Assembly: GCA_964457545.1 (NCBI GenBank) | Contig: CAYWEN010000016.1 | Coordinates: forward strand, 248,001 to 312,000 | DNA length: 64,000 bases | Reading direction: 5' to 3' | Source of the DNA: JAGGTJ01 sp964457545 | GTDB taxonomy: Bacteria; Desulfobacterota; DSM-4660; Desulfatiglandales; Desulfatiglandaceae | Part shown: positions 10,170-20,152 of the stretch, in pieces | How positions within the stretch are numbered: position 1 is the stretch's first letter | Layout of the letters: the number at the start of each line of letters is the position of its first letter | The notes under the pieces: generated by a model | Told to the model about the DNA's origin: nothing | Database searches by the model: none | Seen by the model: only the letters and a program-made list of their open reading frames with translations | Position numbers and translations under genes: made by a program

Positions 10170-11636
10170 TTACAACATCTTTGGATCAATATTTATATAA
10201 ACATCCTTCAGATCAGAATATACATCAAGGGCCTCTGTTCCTGGTTCACGTGTACCGTTCCCTGACTGTTTCAGGCCTCCAAAGGGCATGTGAGGTTCAC
10301 TGCCGTAAGTTCCGGCATTCACAACCACCACCCCTGCCTGGACCTTTCTTGCAAACTCTGTTGCCCTGTGAATGCTACGGGTATGAATACATGCCGTCAG
10401 TCCATAGGGAGAATTATTGGCCAGATCCAATGCCTCCTGAAAGTCCTTTACACGGTAAAGGCATGTAATAGGGCCGAAAAGTTCAGTAGTTGATATTTCA
10501 TCTTCAGGCGCTGCATCTTCAATAATAGTAGGAGCCATGTAAAAACCTGCTGCATGGGAAACATCTGTCAAACGATAGCCGCCTGTCAGAATACGTGCAC
10601 CTTTGTCACGTGCCTGTTTTATTGAGGCAAGCATATTATCAAGCTGTTTTTCATTAATCACAGGTCCAAAATCATCGTCGTTGTCCGGGCCAACCCTGAG
10701 CTTTTTTGTTTCTTCAACAAGCATATCCCTAAGCCTGTCATAGATCGAATCAAATATAATGATACGGCTGCCAGACGCACATCTTTGACCAGCGTTACTA
10801 AATGCAGACAGTATCACCCATTTGACCGCATTGTCTATGTCTGCATCATCACATATAACAAGAGGATTCTTTCCACCCAGTTCCAATGAAACCTTTGCGA
10901 GGCGTTTACCGGCAACCTCAGCAATCTGGCGTCCTACAGCAGCAGAACCTGTAAAACTGATCACTGCGACATCAGGGTTGGCAACAAGCGGGGCACCTGC
11001 CTCTTTACCATAACCCTGCACTATATTAAGCACACCCTCGGGAAGGGATGATTCATGGGCAAGTTTTCCAAAAAACCAGGCAGTAGCCGGGGTGTCTTCC
11101 GCCGACTTCAGAACAACAGAGTTGCCGCATATCAAGGCAGGAAAGACCTTCCAGGCCACATTTGCAATAGGTGTGTTTGCCGCAATGATCAAACCTGCCA
11201 CGCCCAAAGGCTGGCGGACTGTCATGGCATACTTGTCAGGCACTGCACTGGTAGTGGTTCGACCGTAGAAACGGCGTCCCTCACCTGCCATAAATTCACC
11301 AAGGGCAATAGCTCCTCCTGTTTCTCCAAGCGCAGCATTAAAAGACATTCCTGTTTCCAAAGACACAATTTCTGCAATGTCTCTTTTATGTCTCCGCATA
11401 TTCAAGGTGATCTCATATAGCATGTCACCACGTGCAACAGGCGTCATATCCGCCCACCTCGGCTGGGCCTGTATGGCCTTGTGAACTGCATTGCCTATAT
11501 CACTGGTTTCAGACCGCGCAACCTCACATATCGGTTGCCCGCTATGCGGTGATAACTTTGAGAATGTTCGTCCGGAAACAGACAAAACCTCTTTTCCGTT
11601 AATCCAGTTGGGAATTATTTTTGGAACAGTTTCCAT
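10170..11636 (-). CDS. NAD(P)-dependent aldehyde dehydrogenase
   Basis: About 488 aa from the ATG at 11636, which has AGGAGA six bases upstream. Standard ALDH superfamily features are visible: LELGGKNPLVI with the general-base Glu, NAGQRCASGSR with the catalytic Cys, and a late ELFGPITCLYRV motif. The substrate aldehyde is unknown. The tight fit between the SDR and cytidylyltransferase genes suggests it oxidises an intermediate or sugar aldehyde of the same pathway, which is unusual for classical sialic-acid loci. A catabolic role is less likely given the context. Confidence 0.85.
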   Translation of the reverse strand: METVPKIIPNWINGKEVLSVSGRTFSKLSPHSGQPICEVARSETSDIGNAVHKAIQAQPRWADMTPVARGDMLYEITLNMRRHKRDIAEIVSLETGMSFNAALGETGGAIALGEFMAGEGRRFYGRTTTSAVPDKYAMTVRQPLGVAGLIIAANTPIANVAWKVFPALICGNSVVLKSAEDTPATAWFFGKLAHESSLPEGVLNIVQGYGKEAGAPLVANPDVAVISFTGSAAVGRQIAEVAGKRLAKVSLELGGKNPLVICDDADIDNAVKWVILSAFSNAGQRCASGSRIIIFDSIYDRLRDMLVEETKKLRVGPDNDDDFGPVINEKQLDNMLASIKQARDKGARILTGGYRLTDVSHAAGFYMAPTIIEDAAPEDEISTTELFGPITCLYRVKDFQEALDLANNSPYGLTACIHTRSIHRATEFARKVQAGVVVVNAGTYGSEPHMPFGGLKQSGNGTREPGTEALDVYSDLKDVYINIDPKML

Positions 11637-11786
11637 AATTATCTCCTGAAACACATTAACACTCATCCACAAGTAAATTCAGGGTACAGCAGTATTTCCT
11701 GACCCTTGGCAGCTGTCAGGCGTCTAATTCTCCCTGTTTGGAACAAAACAAAAAAATCCTGTCGTGACACATAGCAACAGAACATC

Positions 11787-12599
11787 TTACCATGCAGTAA
11801 ATCCACCATCGACTACAATTTCAGTTCCTGTAACATAGGATGATGCATCTGAGGCCAGAAAAATCAGGGCCCCCTTCAGATCCTCATAGGTTGCCATTCT
11901 GCCCATAGGCACCCGTTCACAGAATTTCCGTTTAAAGTTTTCATCCTGATTGCCAAGGACCCCTCCTGGAGAAAGAGTATTGACCCTAACGTCAAAAGGA
12001 CCCCATAATGTAGCAAGATACCTGGTCAGATTAACCAGAGCGGCCTTGGAAGCGCCGTATGCAGGGGGTTTAAGAAACGGAGGATCCACATCAATATGGT
12101 TGTAAAATCGCGAATCCGGTGCAACGCTGGCGTATAAGGAACCTATGTTTATAATGGAACCCCTGCCTGATTTTACCATTTGGGATCCAAACACCTGGGC
12201 TGCCAGAAAGGCCCCTAATGTGTTTACTTCAAAAATCTCTCTGTTGACCTCAAAAGGTATCTCTTCAAGGCGGTATCCTGAACGCAGGTCAGATGGAGGC
12301 TGATCTATACCTGCATTGTTTACCAGAATCGAAGGGACTCCAAAAGAGTTTATACAATCAACACACAGGGCCTCAAGTGCCTCACGGTCTCTTACATCAG
12401 CCTGTCCGGATCTAAGCCTTGATTCCTTGTAAAGGGTCTGCAGTCGCCTGAATCCGGCAGAAAAAGAAACACCAGGCAGATCAATTGCCAAAACAGATGC
12501 ACCTGCATCAAGCAAGGTTTCGGTCCATACAGGTCCCAGGTTTCCCTGGGCGCCTGTAACTACAGCCACCTTACCCTTCAGACTGAACATACTGTTCAA
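11787..12599 (-). CDS. SDR-family oxidoreductase
   Basis: 270 aa. Classical short-chain dehydrogenase: nucleotide motif VVTGAQGNLGP at the N-terminus, NNAGID near residue 94, and active-site YGASK near residue 180. Its ATG overlaps the stop of the NeuB-like gene by four bases (12596-12599), so the two are translationally coupled. An alternative ATG lies three codons in. SDRs of this kind occur in nonulosonate loci and presumably reduce or epimerise a sugar intermediate; the substrate is not determinable. Confidence 0.85.
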   Translation of the reverse strand: MNSMFSLKGKVAVVTGAQGNLGPVWTETLLDAGASVLAIDLPGVSFSAGFRRLQTLYKESRLRSGQADVRDREALEALCVDCINSFGVPSILVNNAGIDQPPSDLRSGYRLEEIPFEVNREIFEVNTLGAFLAAQVFGSQMVKSGRGSIINIGSLYASVAPDSRFYNHIDVDPPFLKPPAYGASKAALVNLTRYLATLWGPFDVRVNTLSPGGVLGNQDENFKRKFCERVPMGRMATYEDLKGALIFLASDASSYVTGTEIVVDGGFTAW

Positions 12600-13672
12600 T
12601 TTGCTGCCTCCTGTAAATGTTCGTTCCCGTTCAATATATCAAAAGAGATATCATCATCTTTTTTGACTGGTTGCCGAGTAATGCGGCCAATAACCTTGTC
12701 CAGTTCATAAGGCAACAAACCCTTACCACCAGACTTGATAGCAATATCCTCACGCTGAATGGCATGTCCGGCCGGCAGATCCCGCTCTGCCACAAGCCTT
12801 TTGCCCATCTTCATAATAGGAGCCCTTTCACTTTCATATGTCCGTTTTATGCCATCTCCCATTGCTACCTTTAATCTTCTCAAGTCACGTACCATTTTAC
12901 GGAATCCGGTTGGTTCCAGAGAAAAGGCATGATCAGTCCCCTTCCAGGTGTGATTCAGGGTAAAATGTTTTTCAATGACCCTGGCCCCAAGCATGTAGGC
13001 CGCTACAGCCATGGCAATACCATTGTCATGGGATGATAGACCTATTACCGTATTGGGGAAACGTTCACGAAACGTAGTTATAACCCGCAAGTTAAGTTCA
13101 CTGAAGTCCGCCGGATATCCAGCTGTACATTGCAATATGCATAGCTGCTGATTTATAGGCATTATGGCATCATACGCCCTGTTGACATCCTCCATGGTGC
13201 CCCCGCCCGTACTGAGGAATATCGGTTTCTGGAACTTGGCAATATATGTAATCAGAGGAATATTCGTTAAATCACCTGAGGCTATTTTAAATGCAGGCAC
13301 ATCGAGTTTTGCCAAAAAATCGGCACTGGAAAAATCAAAGGCCGTTGCAAACATGGTAATGCCTATCTCCGCTGCATAATCCATCAATTCCTTATATTCC
13401 ATATAACCAAATTCCAGAAACTCCCTGTGTTCACCATAAGTTGCACCATAACTGTTAGGATTGTCATAAGGTTTGTTATACAGCGCCTCTGTAAAGACCT
13501 CCCTGTTATTCCGTTTTTGCAACTTCACTGCATCTGCCCCGCATTCCTTGGCAACACGAAACATTTCCTTGGCTGTTTCTATATTTCCCTGATGGTTATG
13601 TCCTATCTCAGCAATAACGTAACATTCACCATCATCTTTAATTGTTTTTCTATCTACTGTAAGTTTGCGCAT
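12596..13672 (-). CDS. NeuB-family nonulosonate synthase
   Basis: About 358 aa from the ATG at 13672, which has AGGAGAT upstream; the frame is open further up but without coding character. The NeuB barrel is clear: YVIAEIGHNHQGN near the start, DAVKLQKR, FKIASGDLTNIPLI, LSTGGGTMEDV, GLSSHDNG and EKHFTLNHTWKGTDHAFSL. A C-terminal SAF (antifreeze-like) domain follows (LPAGHAIQREDIAIKSGGKG). The family condenses phosphoenolpyruvate with a hexosamine-type sugar to give a nine-carbon ulosonic acid. It heads the enzyme block after the ABC exporter. Confidence 0.88.
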   Translation of the reverse strand: MRKLTVDRKTIKDDGECYVIAEIGHNHQGNIETAKEMFRVAKECGADAVKLQKRNNREVFTEALYNKPYDNPNSYGATYGEHREFLEFGYMEYKELMDYAAEIGITMFATAFDFSSADFLAKLDVPAFKIASGDLTNIPLITYIAKFQKPIFLSTGGGTMEDVNRAYDAIMPINQQLCILQCTAGYPADFSELNLRVITTFRERFPNTVIGLSSHDNGIAMAVAAYMLGARVIEKHFTLNHTWKGTDHAFSLEPTGFRKMVRDLRRLKVAMGDGIKRTYESERAPIMKMGKRLVAERDLPAGHAIQREDIAIKSGGKGLLPYELDKVIGRITRQPVKKDDDISFDILNGNEHLQEAAN

Positions 13673-13835
13673 TTTTTTATCTCCTGATAAAAACCCATCC
13701 ACGCACAGACAATGGGCACGGCAAGTTCTATGTTCACAAATAAAAACCTTTGTGAAAAGGTCAACTCTGTTAAGGGGCAAGCCTCAAGTACGAAAAAAAC
13801 ATCAAAAAGGGCGAGTGTTGAAATAACCCTGTTTA

Positions 13836-15620
13836 TTATATGTTCATCCCGTTTTCAGACTGCAAGTCTTTCAGCTTATACACACAGCCATTCTTCACTC
13901 TGTAGGCCTTATCTGCTATTTCCAGCAATGCCTGCTGATGCGAAACAGTAAGAATTGTCAGCCTGCCTCTAAGCTTTTCAAGTGTATCACATATGGCCTT
14001 TTCTGTTTTTGGATCCAGACCTGTCGTAGCTTCATCAAGGATCAGAAGCCTTGGTTTGTTTACCAATGCCCTGGCAATTGCAATCCGCTGCCGTTGTCCA
14101 CCGGACAACTTGCCTCCATGTTCTCCAACTGAGGTATTCAGGCCGGAAGGGAGAGCCTGTACAAATTCCCAGGCGCCTGCAGCCTTCAAGGCATCAATGA
14201 CATCCATTTCATCAAGATTCTGGGCTCCGAGTGTAACATTTATCAATATCGTATCATTTAGCAAAAAAAAATCCTGCGGAACATAACCGATCATCCTTCT
14301 CCAGGCTATCAGATCTATCTGCGCCAACGGTATATCGTCTATCCAGACCTCACCCTTCTGAGGTCTTATAAGTCCGGTAACCAGATCTATAATGGTTGTT
14401 TTACCCGCCCCGGACGGCCCAACAATTGTAGTAATCCTGCCCGCAGGAAATCTGAGGGAAATATCCTTGAAAATTTCCTTATCATCATAGGCAAAACTGA
14501 CATTCTTGATATAAATAGCATCTTCAAGAGAAGGTATGCTATCTCCGAGCAGAGACTCTTTATGGCGTTCTGTCTCCCTGATGGTGTCACGCATTGACCA
14601 GAATGCACTTTCAAATATTGCCACCAGTTGATAGCGCTCCTGGAGCTTGTTCAATTTTGATAGCAGGCGTGAAACCAGAAAAGCCAGCACTAACATGTTG
14701 GATAATGGCATATGAAACTTTTCCAGCATCACATAAAGACCGACAGACAGAAAAACCATTGCCAGGGGTTCCTGAAATGCCCGTCGTAGCTCCTTGTTAA
14801 GAACCTGCTTCTGTAATGCCCTGTTCAGACCTGCTGTCTTTTTTCTCAAGACAAAATCAGCAAGATCTTCACGGGCCATAGCCTTAAGGGGTTTGATTGA
14901 CTGCAGACGATCTGTCATAAAGGCCAACAGAGATTTGAGCAGATCTGTCTGCTTGATTCCTGCACGACGTGCTTTTCTGACAAAGTGCTTCAGGATAAAT
15001 ACAATAATACTGCCTGCCACCATTGCAACAAAAGTAGCCTTGAAAGAAACCAAGAAGGCCAATATTGTATAAACTGCAACCTGGAAAAATTCAGCCGCCA
15101 TCAAAATGGCATTCAGATATGCCTTTGATGCCCGTCCAGCCTCTGTTGCCATGGCATTTGTAAGCGTTCCTACCGGCTGATTAAGATAATAGGTCCATCG
15201 TGTTGCTATCAGGGCATGTAAAAGCGCCAATCTCAGATCAGTGGCAACCCTTGCTACAGTGTAGCCTGTCTGCTTTTTGGCTACAAACATTAATACACTT
15301 TTAAGGAGAATAGTGCCAATGAAAATTGAGAGCAGGATACCAATGGTAGGTGTAATATTCAAGGCAGAAAACAGCCCTGCAAGTATACGTTCAAGGTTGG
15401 AACCGGAATTCATGGTATTACCTGCCGCCGCATGAACAGCAGGCTGTCTGTTTACAACAAGATCCAACAGAGGCAGCAGCATTGAAAATCCGACACCCTC
15501 TAAAAGACCGGCCAGTAACAAGGCGACCAGCATTGACAGACTTCGCAATGGATAGTCGCGAATAAGGGTAATCAGCAAACGCATCTTCAGTACAAGATTG
15601 ATCAGCGTTGCAAACGCCAA
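13836..15620 (-). CDS. ABC exporter, fused membrane and ATPase domains (MsbA-like)
   Basis: 594 aa. The N-terminal half has several hydrophobic helices of an ABC type-1 exporter. The C-terminal ATPase has Walker A GPSGAGKTT, signature LSGGQRQRIAIARAL and Walker B LLILDEATTGLD. The start is a TTG at 15620 with a purine-rich GAGAGGAGAGA just upstream; an ATG at 15584 is an alternative. As the first gene of the glycan cluster it probably flips a lipid-linked glycan across the inner membrane. Lipid flipping as in MsbA is also possible, and the sphingolipid-like locus lies next door. Confidence 0.85.
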   Translation of the reverse strand: MAFATLINLVLKMRLLITLIRDYPLRSLSMLVALLLAGLLEGVGFSMLLPLLDLVVNRQPAVHAAAGNTMNSGSNLERILAGLFSALNITPTIGILLSIFIGTILLKSVLMFVAKKQTGYTVARVATDLRLALLHALIATRWTYYLNQPVGTLTNAMATEAGRASKAYLNAILMAAEFFQVAVYTILAFLVSFKATFVAMVAGSIIVFILKHFVRKARRAGIKQTDLLKSLLAFMTDRLQSIKPLKAMAREDLADFVLRKKTAGLNRALQKQVLNKELRRAFQEPLAMVFLSVGLYVMLEKFHMPLSNMLVLAFLVSRLLSKLNKLQERYQLVAIFESAFWSMRDTIRETERHKESLLGDSIPSLEDAIYIKNVSFAYDDKEIFKDISLRFPAGRITTIVGPSGAGKTTIIDLVTGLIRPQKGEVWIDDIPLAQIDLIAWRRMIGYVPQDFFLLNDTILINVTLGAQNLDEMDVIDALKAAGAWEFVQALPSGLNTSVGEHGGKLSGGQRQRIAIARALVNKPRLLILDEATTGLDPKTEKAICDTLEKLRGRLTILTVSHQQALLEIADKAYRVKNGCVYKLKDLQSENGMNI

Positions 15621-16161
15621 TCTCTCCTCTCTATAATATTCTTTAGACAGTGCCTATACAGAAACGACCGTTGGCACCAGCGAGTTTCCAATGCATAGGC
15701 GAGAATTTTCAGACAAGATCAGTAAATCCCGCAGCTTGACACCGTAATTGTACAAAAATACCATCTACGGATGGAAACCAGATAGTACATTGACAGCATC
15801 AAACAGTTTTTTCCGCAAAACATGCTCTGTGGGGAATTAAAGGACCTGAGAAAAAAGACAATACAGCATATCACCTGTATAATCCAAATAATATTAATCC
15901 CTCGCAGAATATATCAGGTTCAGACACGCAAAAACCTGGCAAAAGGGTATCAGCTCAATAATAGGGGGATAACAGCGAACGTACCACCGGGGCAGGAACA
16001 AGCCCCATGTACTTTCGAGCTTCCAATATAGAAGGGAGTCAGATGTGAAGCCATAAACGATGATTTTTGAAAATCAGCAATATGACCATTGATGAAAACC
16101 GGAAGAAGGTTCATATGATTCAAGGATCCATCAAGATCCAATATCTGTCAATGATCCTATA
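15621..16161. other. Intergenic region between glycan and lipid clusters
   Basis: Contains repeat copy B (15685-15780). The rest shows no recognised gene; a 63-codon minus-strand frame at 15950-16141 resembles no family. Probably holds the promoter of the glycan cluster; no clear -35/-10 pair could be assigned. Confidence 0.4.
15685..15780 (+). repeat. Interspersed repeat, copy B (internally shortened)
   Basis: Starts GTTTCCAATGCATAG and ends CGGATGGAAACC, giving inverted ends. The internal CCCGCAGCTTGACACC block matches the other copies, but about 40 bp of the middle are missing. Confidence 0.65.
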
Positions 16162-17352
16162 TCATGCAGTTGCCAGTTCCTTAAAAGCGGAAAAGGATTC
16201 ACATATTATATCTACCTGCTCAGGGGTATGGGCAGCACTCATACTGCATCGAAGCAGAGGGTGCTCATCTGGTGTTGCAGGAGGCAAAACCATGTTCACA
16301 TATACCCCGCGTTTCAAAAGTCCACTCCATACTGTAAGTGCCTGTTCCTTGTCTTTCATGTACACCGCAATTATTGGGCCTGGTTCCGGACCCAAGGAAA
16401 AGTTCATGTCATGCAGCCGTTGATACAGGGTTCGTGAATTCTCCCACAGTCTGTCACGCAATTCAGGCCTTGTCCGTAAAAGTTTAAGCGCTACCCGTGT
16501 GGAAGCTATAACTGCAGGAGAGGGTGAAGCAGTAAATATGTATGGTCTGCTTGCGTACCGAAGAAGATCCAGTTCCTGATGATTGCTGACACAGAATCCG
16601 CCTATTGAACCCAGACTTTTGCTAAAGGTGCCAACAACAAAATCAACATGGTCTTCAAGACAGATCTCCTCGGCAAGGCCCCGACCATATTTTCCAAGTA
16701 CACCGAGAGAATGTGCCTCATCTACCATCAGACAGGCACCGTATTGATTTTTTATGTCAACAATATCCCTAAGAACGGCACGGTCTCCCCGCATACTGTA
16801 CAGTCCCTCAATAACAATGAGGGTGTTTTTTGATTTGTCCCCCAACCGTTTCAAGCGTTTTTCAAGGTTGTCCACATTGTTGTGCCTGAAAAGCATAAAC
16901 TGTGCACCACTAAGACGACACCCGTCATAGATGCTGGCATGACAGTCTGAATCCAGCAATATAACATCATCATGGCCTGCCAATGTCCCCAATATGGCCA
17001 GATTGGCAGTAAATCCTGTTGAAAACACTATGCAGAACTTCTTGTCAAAAAAATCTGCCAGTTCCTGTTCCAGGGCAATGTGGCCAGCATATGTACCGTT
17101 GGCCATTCTGGATCCTGTTGTTCCTGTACCTTCTTCCCTTAATGCCCTGCATGCAGCTTCAATACATTCCGGATCAAAGGTAATGCCGAGATAGTTGTTT
17201 GTACCGGCAAGAATAGTACGACGGCCATTGATTAGTGCCTCTGTAGGAGAAAGCACCCGTTCCATAACAACATTAATTGACTCAAGGCCATAGCCTGTAA
17301 TGGATTGCAGTGCATCTTTAATAGGCTCAAACTTATTAAAAAGCCGTGTCAT
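16162..17352 (-). CDS. spt: Alpha-oxoamine synthase, serine palmitoyltransferase-like
   Basis: 396 aa, the usual length for bacterial SPT, KBL and BioF enzymes. PLP features: DCHAS with His138 stacking on the cofactor, DEAHSLGVLG with Asp211 and His214, and GTFSKSLGSIGG with the Schiff-base Lys245. The family decarboxylatively condenses an amino acid with an acyl thioester. It overlaps the ACP gene by four bases and follows an acyl-AMP ligase, the arrangement of bacterial sphingolipid loci in which SPT uses an acyl-ACP. That context favours serine palmitoyltransferase over biotin synthesis (no bio genes here). A different aminoketone product remains possible. A 3-oxosphinganine reductase and a ceramide synthase are not seen in the window. 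Confidence 0.75.
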   Translation of the reverse strand: MTRLFNKFEPIKDALQSITGYGLESINVVMERVLSPTEALINGRRTILAGTNNYLGITFDPECIEAACRALREEGTGTTGSRMANGTYAGHIALEQELADFFDKKFCIVFSTGFTANLAILGTLAGHDDVILLDSDCHASIYDGCRLSGAQFMLFRHNNVDNLEKRLKRLGDKSKNTLIVIEGLYSMRGDRAVLRDIVDIKNQYGACLMVDEAHSLGVLGKYGRGLAEEICLEDHVDFVVGTFSKSLGSIGGFCVSNHQELDLLRYASRPYIFTASPSPAVIASTRVALKLLRTRPELRDRLWENSRTLYQRLHDMNFSLGPEPGPIIAVYMKDKEQALTVWSGLLKRGVYVNMVLPPATPDEHPLLRCSMSAAHTPEQVDIICESFSAFKELATA

Positions 17353-17615
17353 AGCTCCTCCTGCAATAACACCTCAAGCTGTTTTGCAAAATCCTTGATA
17401 GTACGAACATCAGGCAGGATATTGAGAGGAATGGACACATCAAAACTGTCTTCAACAATCAGAAGAAGTTTCATAACCTTTAATGAATCGAGGCCAAGAT
17501 CAGGACCAAGTTCCGTATTTTCATTCAGTTCCAGATCAATGTCTTCATCAATAAACGGGGTTACTATCTCATAAAGCTTGTTCAGTATATCCTGATAATT
17601 AGGTTTTACGCCCAT
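17349..17615 (-). CDS. Dedicated acyl carrier protein
   Basis: 88 aa, acidic, with the phosphopantetheine site LGLDSLKVM (Ser44). It starts four bases after the ligase stop and overlaps the SPT-like start by four bases, so all three are almost certainly co-translated. The role inferred from context is to carry the fatty acyl group activated by the ligase to the SPT-like enzyme. The gene is separate from the usual fatty-acid-synthesis ACP neighbourhood (no fab genes nearby). Confidence 0.88.
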   Translation of the reverse strand: MGVKPNYQDILNKLYEIVTPFIDEDIDLELNENTELGPDLGLDSLKVMKLLLIVEDSFDVSIPLNILPDVRTIKDFAKQLEVLLQEEL

Positions 17616-17619
17616 GTTA

Positions 17620-19404
17620 TTATATAGCCTGCTTATAGAGATCTACATCCGTTTTGGTCAGATATGTTGTACCTACCCTGTCAAGAAATCTTTTTTGTGC
17701 CTCTGACCGGGAAAGCTTTCCGGAAGTAGTCCTTGGCAAAACATTACGGGACACAAGACATATCACACAATCTATACCAAACTCTTCAAACACCATTTTT
17801 TTCAAGCGTTCTTTTATCTTGTGTCGTTTTTCCTTTTCTGGCTGACGACACTCTACCATCATAGCCGCCATTTCACCTCCATCAGGACCAGGAACAGAAA
17901 AGGCTGCGACGCCTCCTGATCTGACCTCGGGCTGAAGCTGTGCCAGATATTCGAGATCCTGTGGCCATATATTACGGCCCTTGATAATAATAATATCTTT
18001 TTGGCGGCCTGTAATAACAATATTGCCATCAGGCGTTAGATAGGCAAGATCCCCGGTGTTTAACCAGCCATCAGGAGACAAGATTTCTGCTGTGGTTTCA
18101 GGATCACCAAAATACCCCAACATGATGCTCGGACTTTTCAGAAAAAGGGTACCACAGTGTCGTTCAGGCAACACGCTTCCTGTAGAATCCCTTACTTCAA
18201 CCTCATATTGAGGTAATGGCTTCCCACATTTGATAAAGGTCTTGATATTGCAATCTCCTGCTTTTTGTGCGGAATCGCAGGGAACGGCTCTGTTTTCAAG
18301 GCTCAGTTCATCTGCATCAATACAATCCAACTCCAAACCACGGTTCAGGGCTGAAAAACTTACCGCAAGAGAACACTCTGCCATACCATAACACGCAACA
18401 AAAGCAGTTTTTTTGAAACCACAAGGGGCAAATATCCTTGCAAATTCCTCCATCTTTTCTGCCCGTATCATCTCTGCCCCGATACCGGCACAACGCCAAC
18501 TGCTCAAATCCAGAGATGCAACATCATCTTCTTTGATACAGCGTGCGCTCAGTTCATAACCAAAAGGAGGGCTAATGGAAAGAGTTGCACGATTCTCACT
18601 TATTATTGTTAACCACTGACGCGGTCTGACGGCAAAATCATAAGTGCTCAGATAATCTACAGAACGCTGAAAAGCCACAGGTCCCAGCACAAAACCAACC
18701 AAGCCCATATCATGGTAAAAAGGCAGCCAGGATACACTGCGGTCTGCCTGTTCTATCTCCAAACCATATGTCCCGATTTCAATGAGGTTGCTTATAACCG
18801 ATGCCTGAGAAATTACCGCTCCTCTCGGGAATCTGGTACTTCCTGAAGTGTACTGGATGTATGCAGGTTCAGAACCATCAAGAGGTTTAAGGTCTTCCTT
18901 GCTTTCAGATAATTCTAAAAAATCAGAAGGTGTTCCTGTAAAGGCAAGCGTCAATGTCTTTACAGCTTCCGCAAGAAAGGAGGAAAAGACCTTAGGGGCT
19001 ATAGCTACAGAAGCACCGCAAATGGAAATAAGCCTGTTCAACTGGGAAACATAGGCCTCATGTCCCCCCATATTAACAAAAGCAGGCATAGGAACAGGAA
19101 TCAGGCCAGCATACTGACAGGCAAAGAAGAAACGCAGAAAATCAGGGTCAGTATCAGCTACAAGGGCTACCCTGCTTCCGCGTTCAAGGCCAAGGCCACA
19201 CAGCCGTTGTGCAATGGATATGGAATCTTCACGCAATTTTTTGTAGGGAAGCACAAAAGAAAGCCTGCCTCTCCGATAAAAATTACAGCCTGTTACCCCC
19301 TTTGCTGCATAATCAAGAGCCTCAGACAGATTGGAAAAATCAGCAAGCCGCAATTTCAGTGTATTATTGGTAGGCGTAACTTGCATTGAAACTTTATCTT
19401 TCAT
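17620..19404 (-). CDS. Fatty acyl-AMP ligase / acyl-ACP synthetase
   Basis: 594 aa adenylate-forming enzyme. Motifs: YIQYTSGSTRFPRGAV (P-loop), WLPFYHDMGLVG, YGMAECSLAVSF, LNTGDLAYL, GRQKDIIIIKGRNIWPQDLE and a C-terminal TTSGKLSRS with the catalytic Lys. The FYHDMGLVG and KGRNIWPQDLE types are characteristic of fatty acyl-AMP ligases that load carrier proteins rather than CoA. It is first in a three-gene operon with an ACP and an SPT-like enzyme, so it probably charges that ACP. The start at 19404 gives MKDKVSMQ; an ATG six codons in is an alternative. Confidence 0.85.
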   Translation of the reverse strand: MKDKVSMQVTPTNNTLKLRLADFSNLSEALDYAAKGVTGCNFYRRGRLSFVLPYKKLREDSISIAQRLCGLGLERGSRVALVADTDPDFLRFFFACQYAGLIPVPMPAFVNMGGHEAYVSQLNRLISICGASVAIAPKVFSSFLAEAVKTLTLAFTGTPSDFLELSESKEDLKPLDGSEPAYIQYTSGSTRFPRGAVISQASVISNLIEIGTYGLEIEQADRSVSWLPFYHDMGLVGFVLGPVAFQRSVDYLSTYDFAVRPRQWLTIISENRATLSISPPFGYELSARCIKEDDVASLDLSSWRCAGIGAEMIRAEKMEEFARIFAPCGFKKTAFVACYGMAECSLAVSFSALNRGLELDCIDADELSLENRAVPCDSAQKAGDCNIKTFIKCGKPLPQYEVEVRDSTGSVLPERHCGTLFLKSPSIMLGYFGDPETTAEILSPDGWLNTGDLAYLTPDGNIVITGRQKDIIIIKGRNIWPQDLEYLAQLQPEVRSGGVAAFSVPGPDGGEMAAMMVECRQPEKEKRHKIKERLKKMVFEEFGIDCVICLVSRNVLPRTTSGKLSRSEAQKRFLDRVGTTYLTKTDVDLYKQAI

Positions 19405-20152
19405 ATTAAAGATAACCCCATGAGTCTTCTGACGAATTCCCTAATATATACACTTTTGTTCATATACATGGCAGGGTGTCAGAAAACACCCTTTCAAACA
19501 CTGCATCAAACCAAAAGTATTATTCTTGTAAAATCAGCCCGTTGTCTGCACTGTTTCTTACAGGCCCTTGTTTTGGAAAAGCCACTGTTACTGAATGACA
19601 TTCTGTCAGACACAACTGCAAAAAACTGTGAAACGGTCTGTCTTTGCCAATGGCCAGGAGCAAGAAGGACCTTGGCCTCAAAAAAAATCGAGCAATCTGA
19701 AGTTAAAGTCTGAACCTTGTGTCTGGGGCAGATAAAAGAAGGCTGTGTTCATACGTACATAGTATGTTTGAGGTTAATACGGCGAAAATCTCAACCGGTA
19801 TTTCGATAATTAAAATTCACGTATAACAATGCAGAAAAACAGCCGGCTATGGGCAGGCAGCATACATAAGCCTGTGAATTAACAGTTCGTGCCCATCCAT
19901 AAACAGGCTTGGGCAATATTGAGTTCCAGTCCATAAATGAGATTTTCCGGACAAGATCAAAAAAGTCAAGGAATTATGCAGAGGTGTACTGTAGTGCACT
20001 GCACAACGAATCCCGCAGATCAACACCGAGACTGTGCAAACAGGCCATTTATGCATGAAAGCCGGCTAACTTGCAAACAGGCATTTTGAACAGTTTACAC
20101 AATTTATCTACCTATGTAAAGCTGTTACAGCCTTTTATTAAAAGTCATAATA
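19405..20152. other. Intergenic region upstream of ligase-ACP-SPT operon
   Basis: No gene supported. It holds repeat copy C (19922-20060) and, just before it, a partial end of the same family near 19892-19910 (CCCATCCATAAACAGG). The promoter of the minus-strand ligase operon must lie here, but no box is convincing. Confidence 0.45.
19922..20060 (+). repeat. Interspersed repeat, copy C (full length)
   Basis: Begins GTTCCAGTCCATAAATGAGA and ends GGCCATTTATGCATG. Carries the GACAAGATCAAAAAAGTCAAG block, a GTGCACTGCAC palindrome-like centre and the CCCGCAGATCAACACCG block. It is one of the best preserved copies. Confidence 0.78.

Noticed and set aside
15950..16141. Minus-strand 63-codon frame in the gap between the glycan and lipid clusters
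   Set aside because: No ribosome binding site, no known motif, and no extension into a longer product.
17653..17680. CTACCC string resembling an IS256-type end
   Set aside because: It lies inside the acyl-AMP ligase gene and lacks the following conserved bases of the inverted repeat.
19420..19713. Plus-strand frame starting like a lipoprotein (MAGC)
   Set aside because: The lipobox-like string is followed by unstructured sequence, there is no ribosome binding site, and the region is otherwise repeat-rich intergenic.
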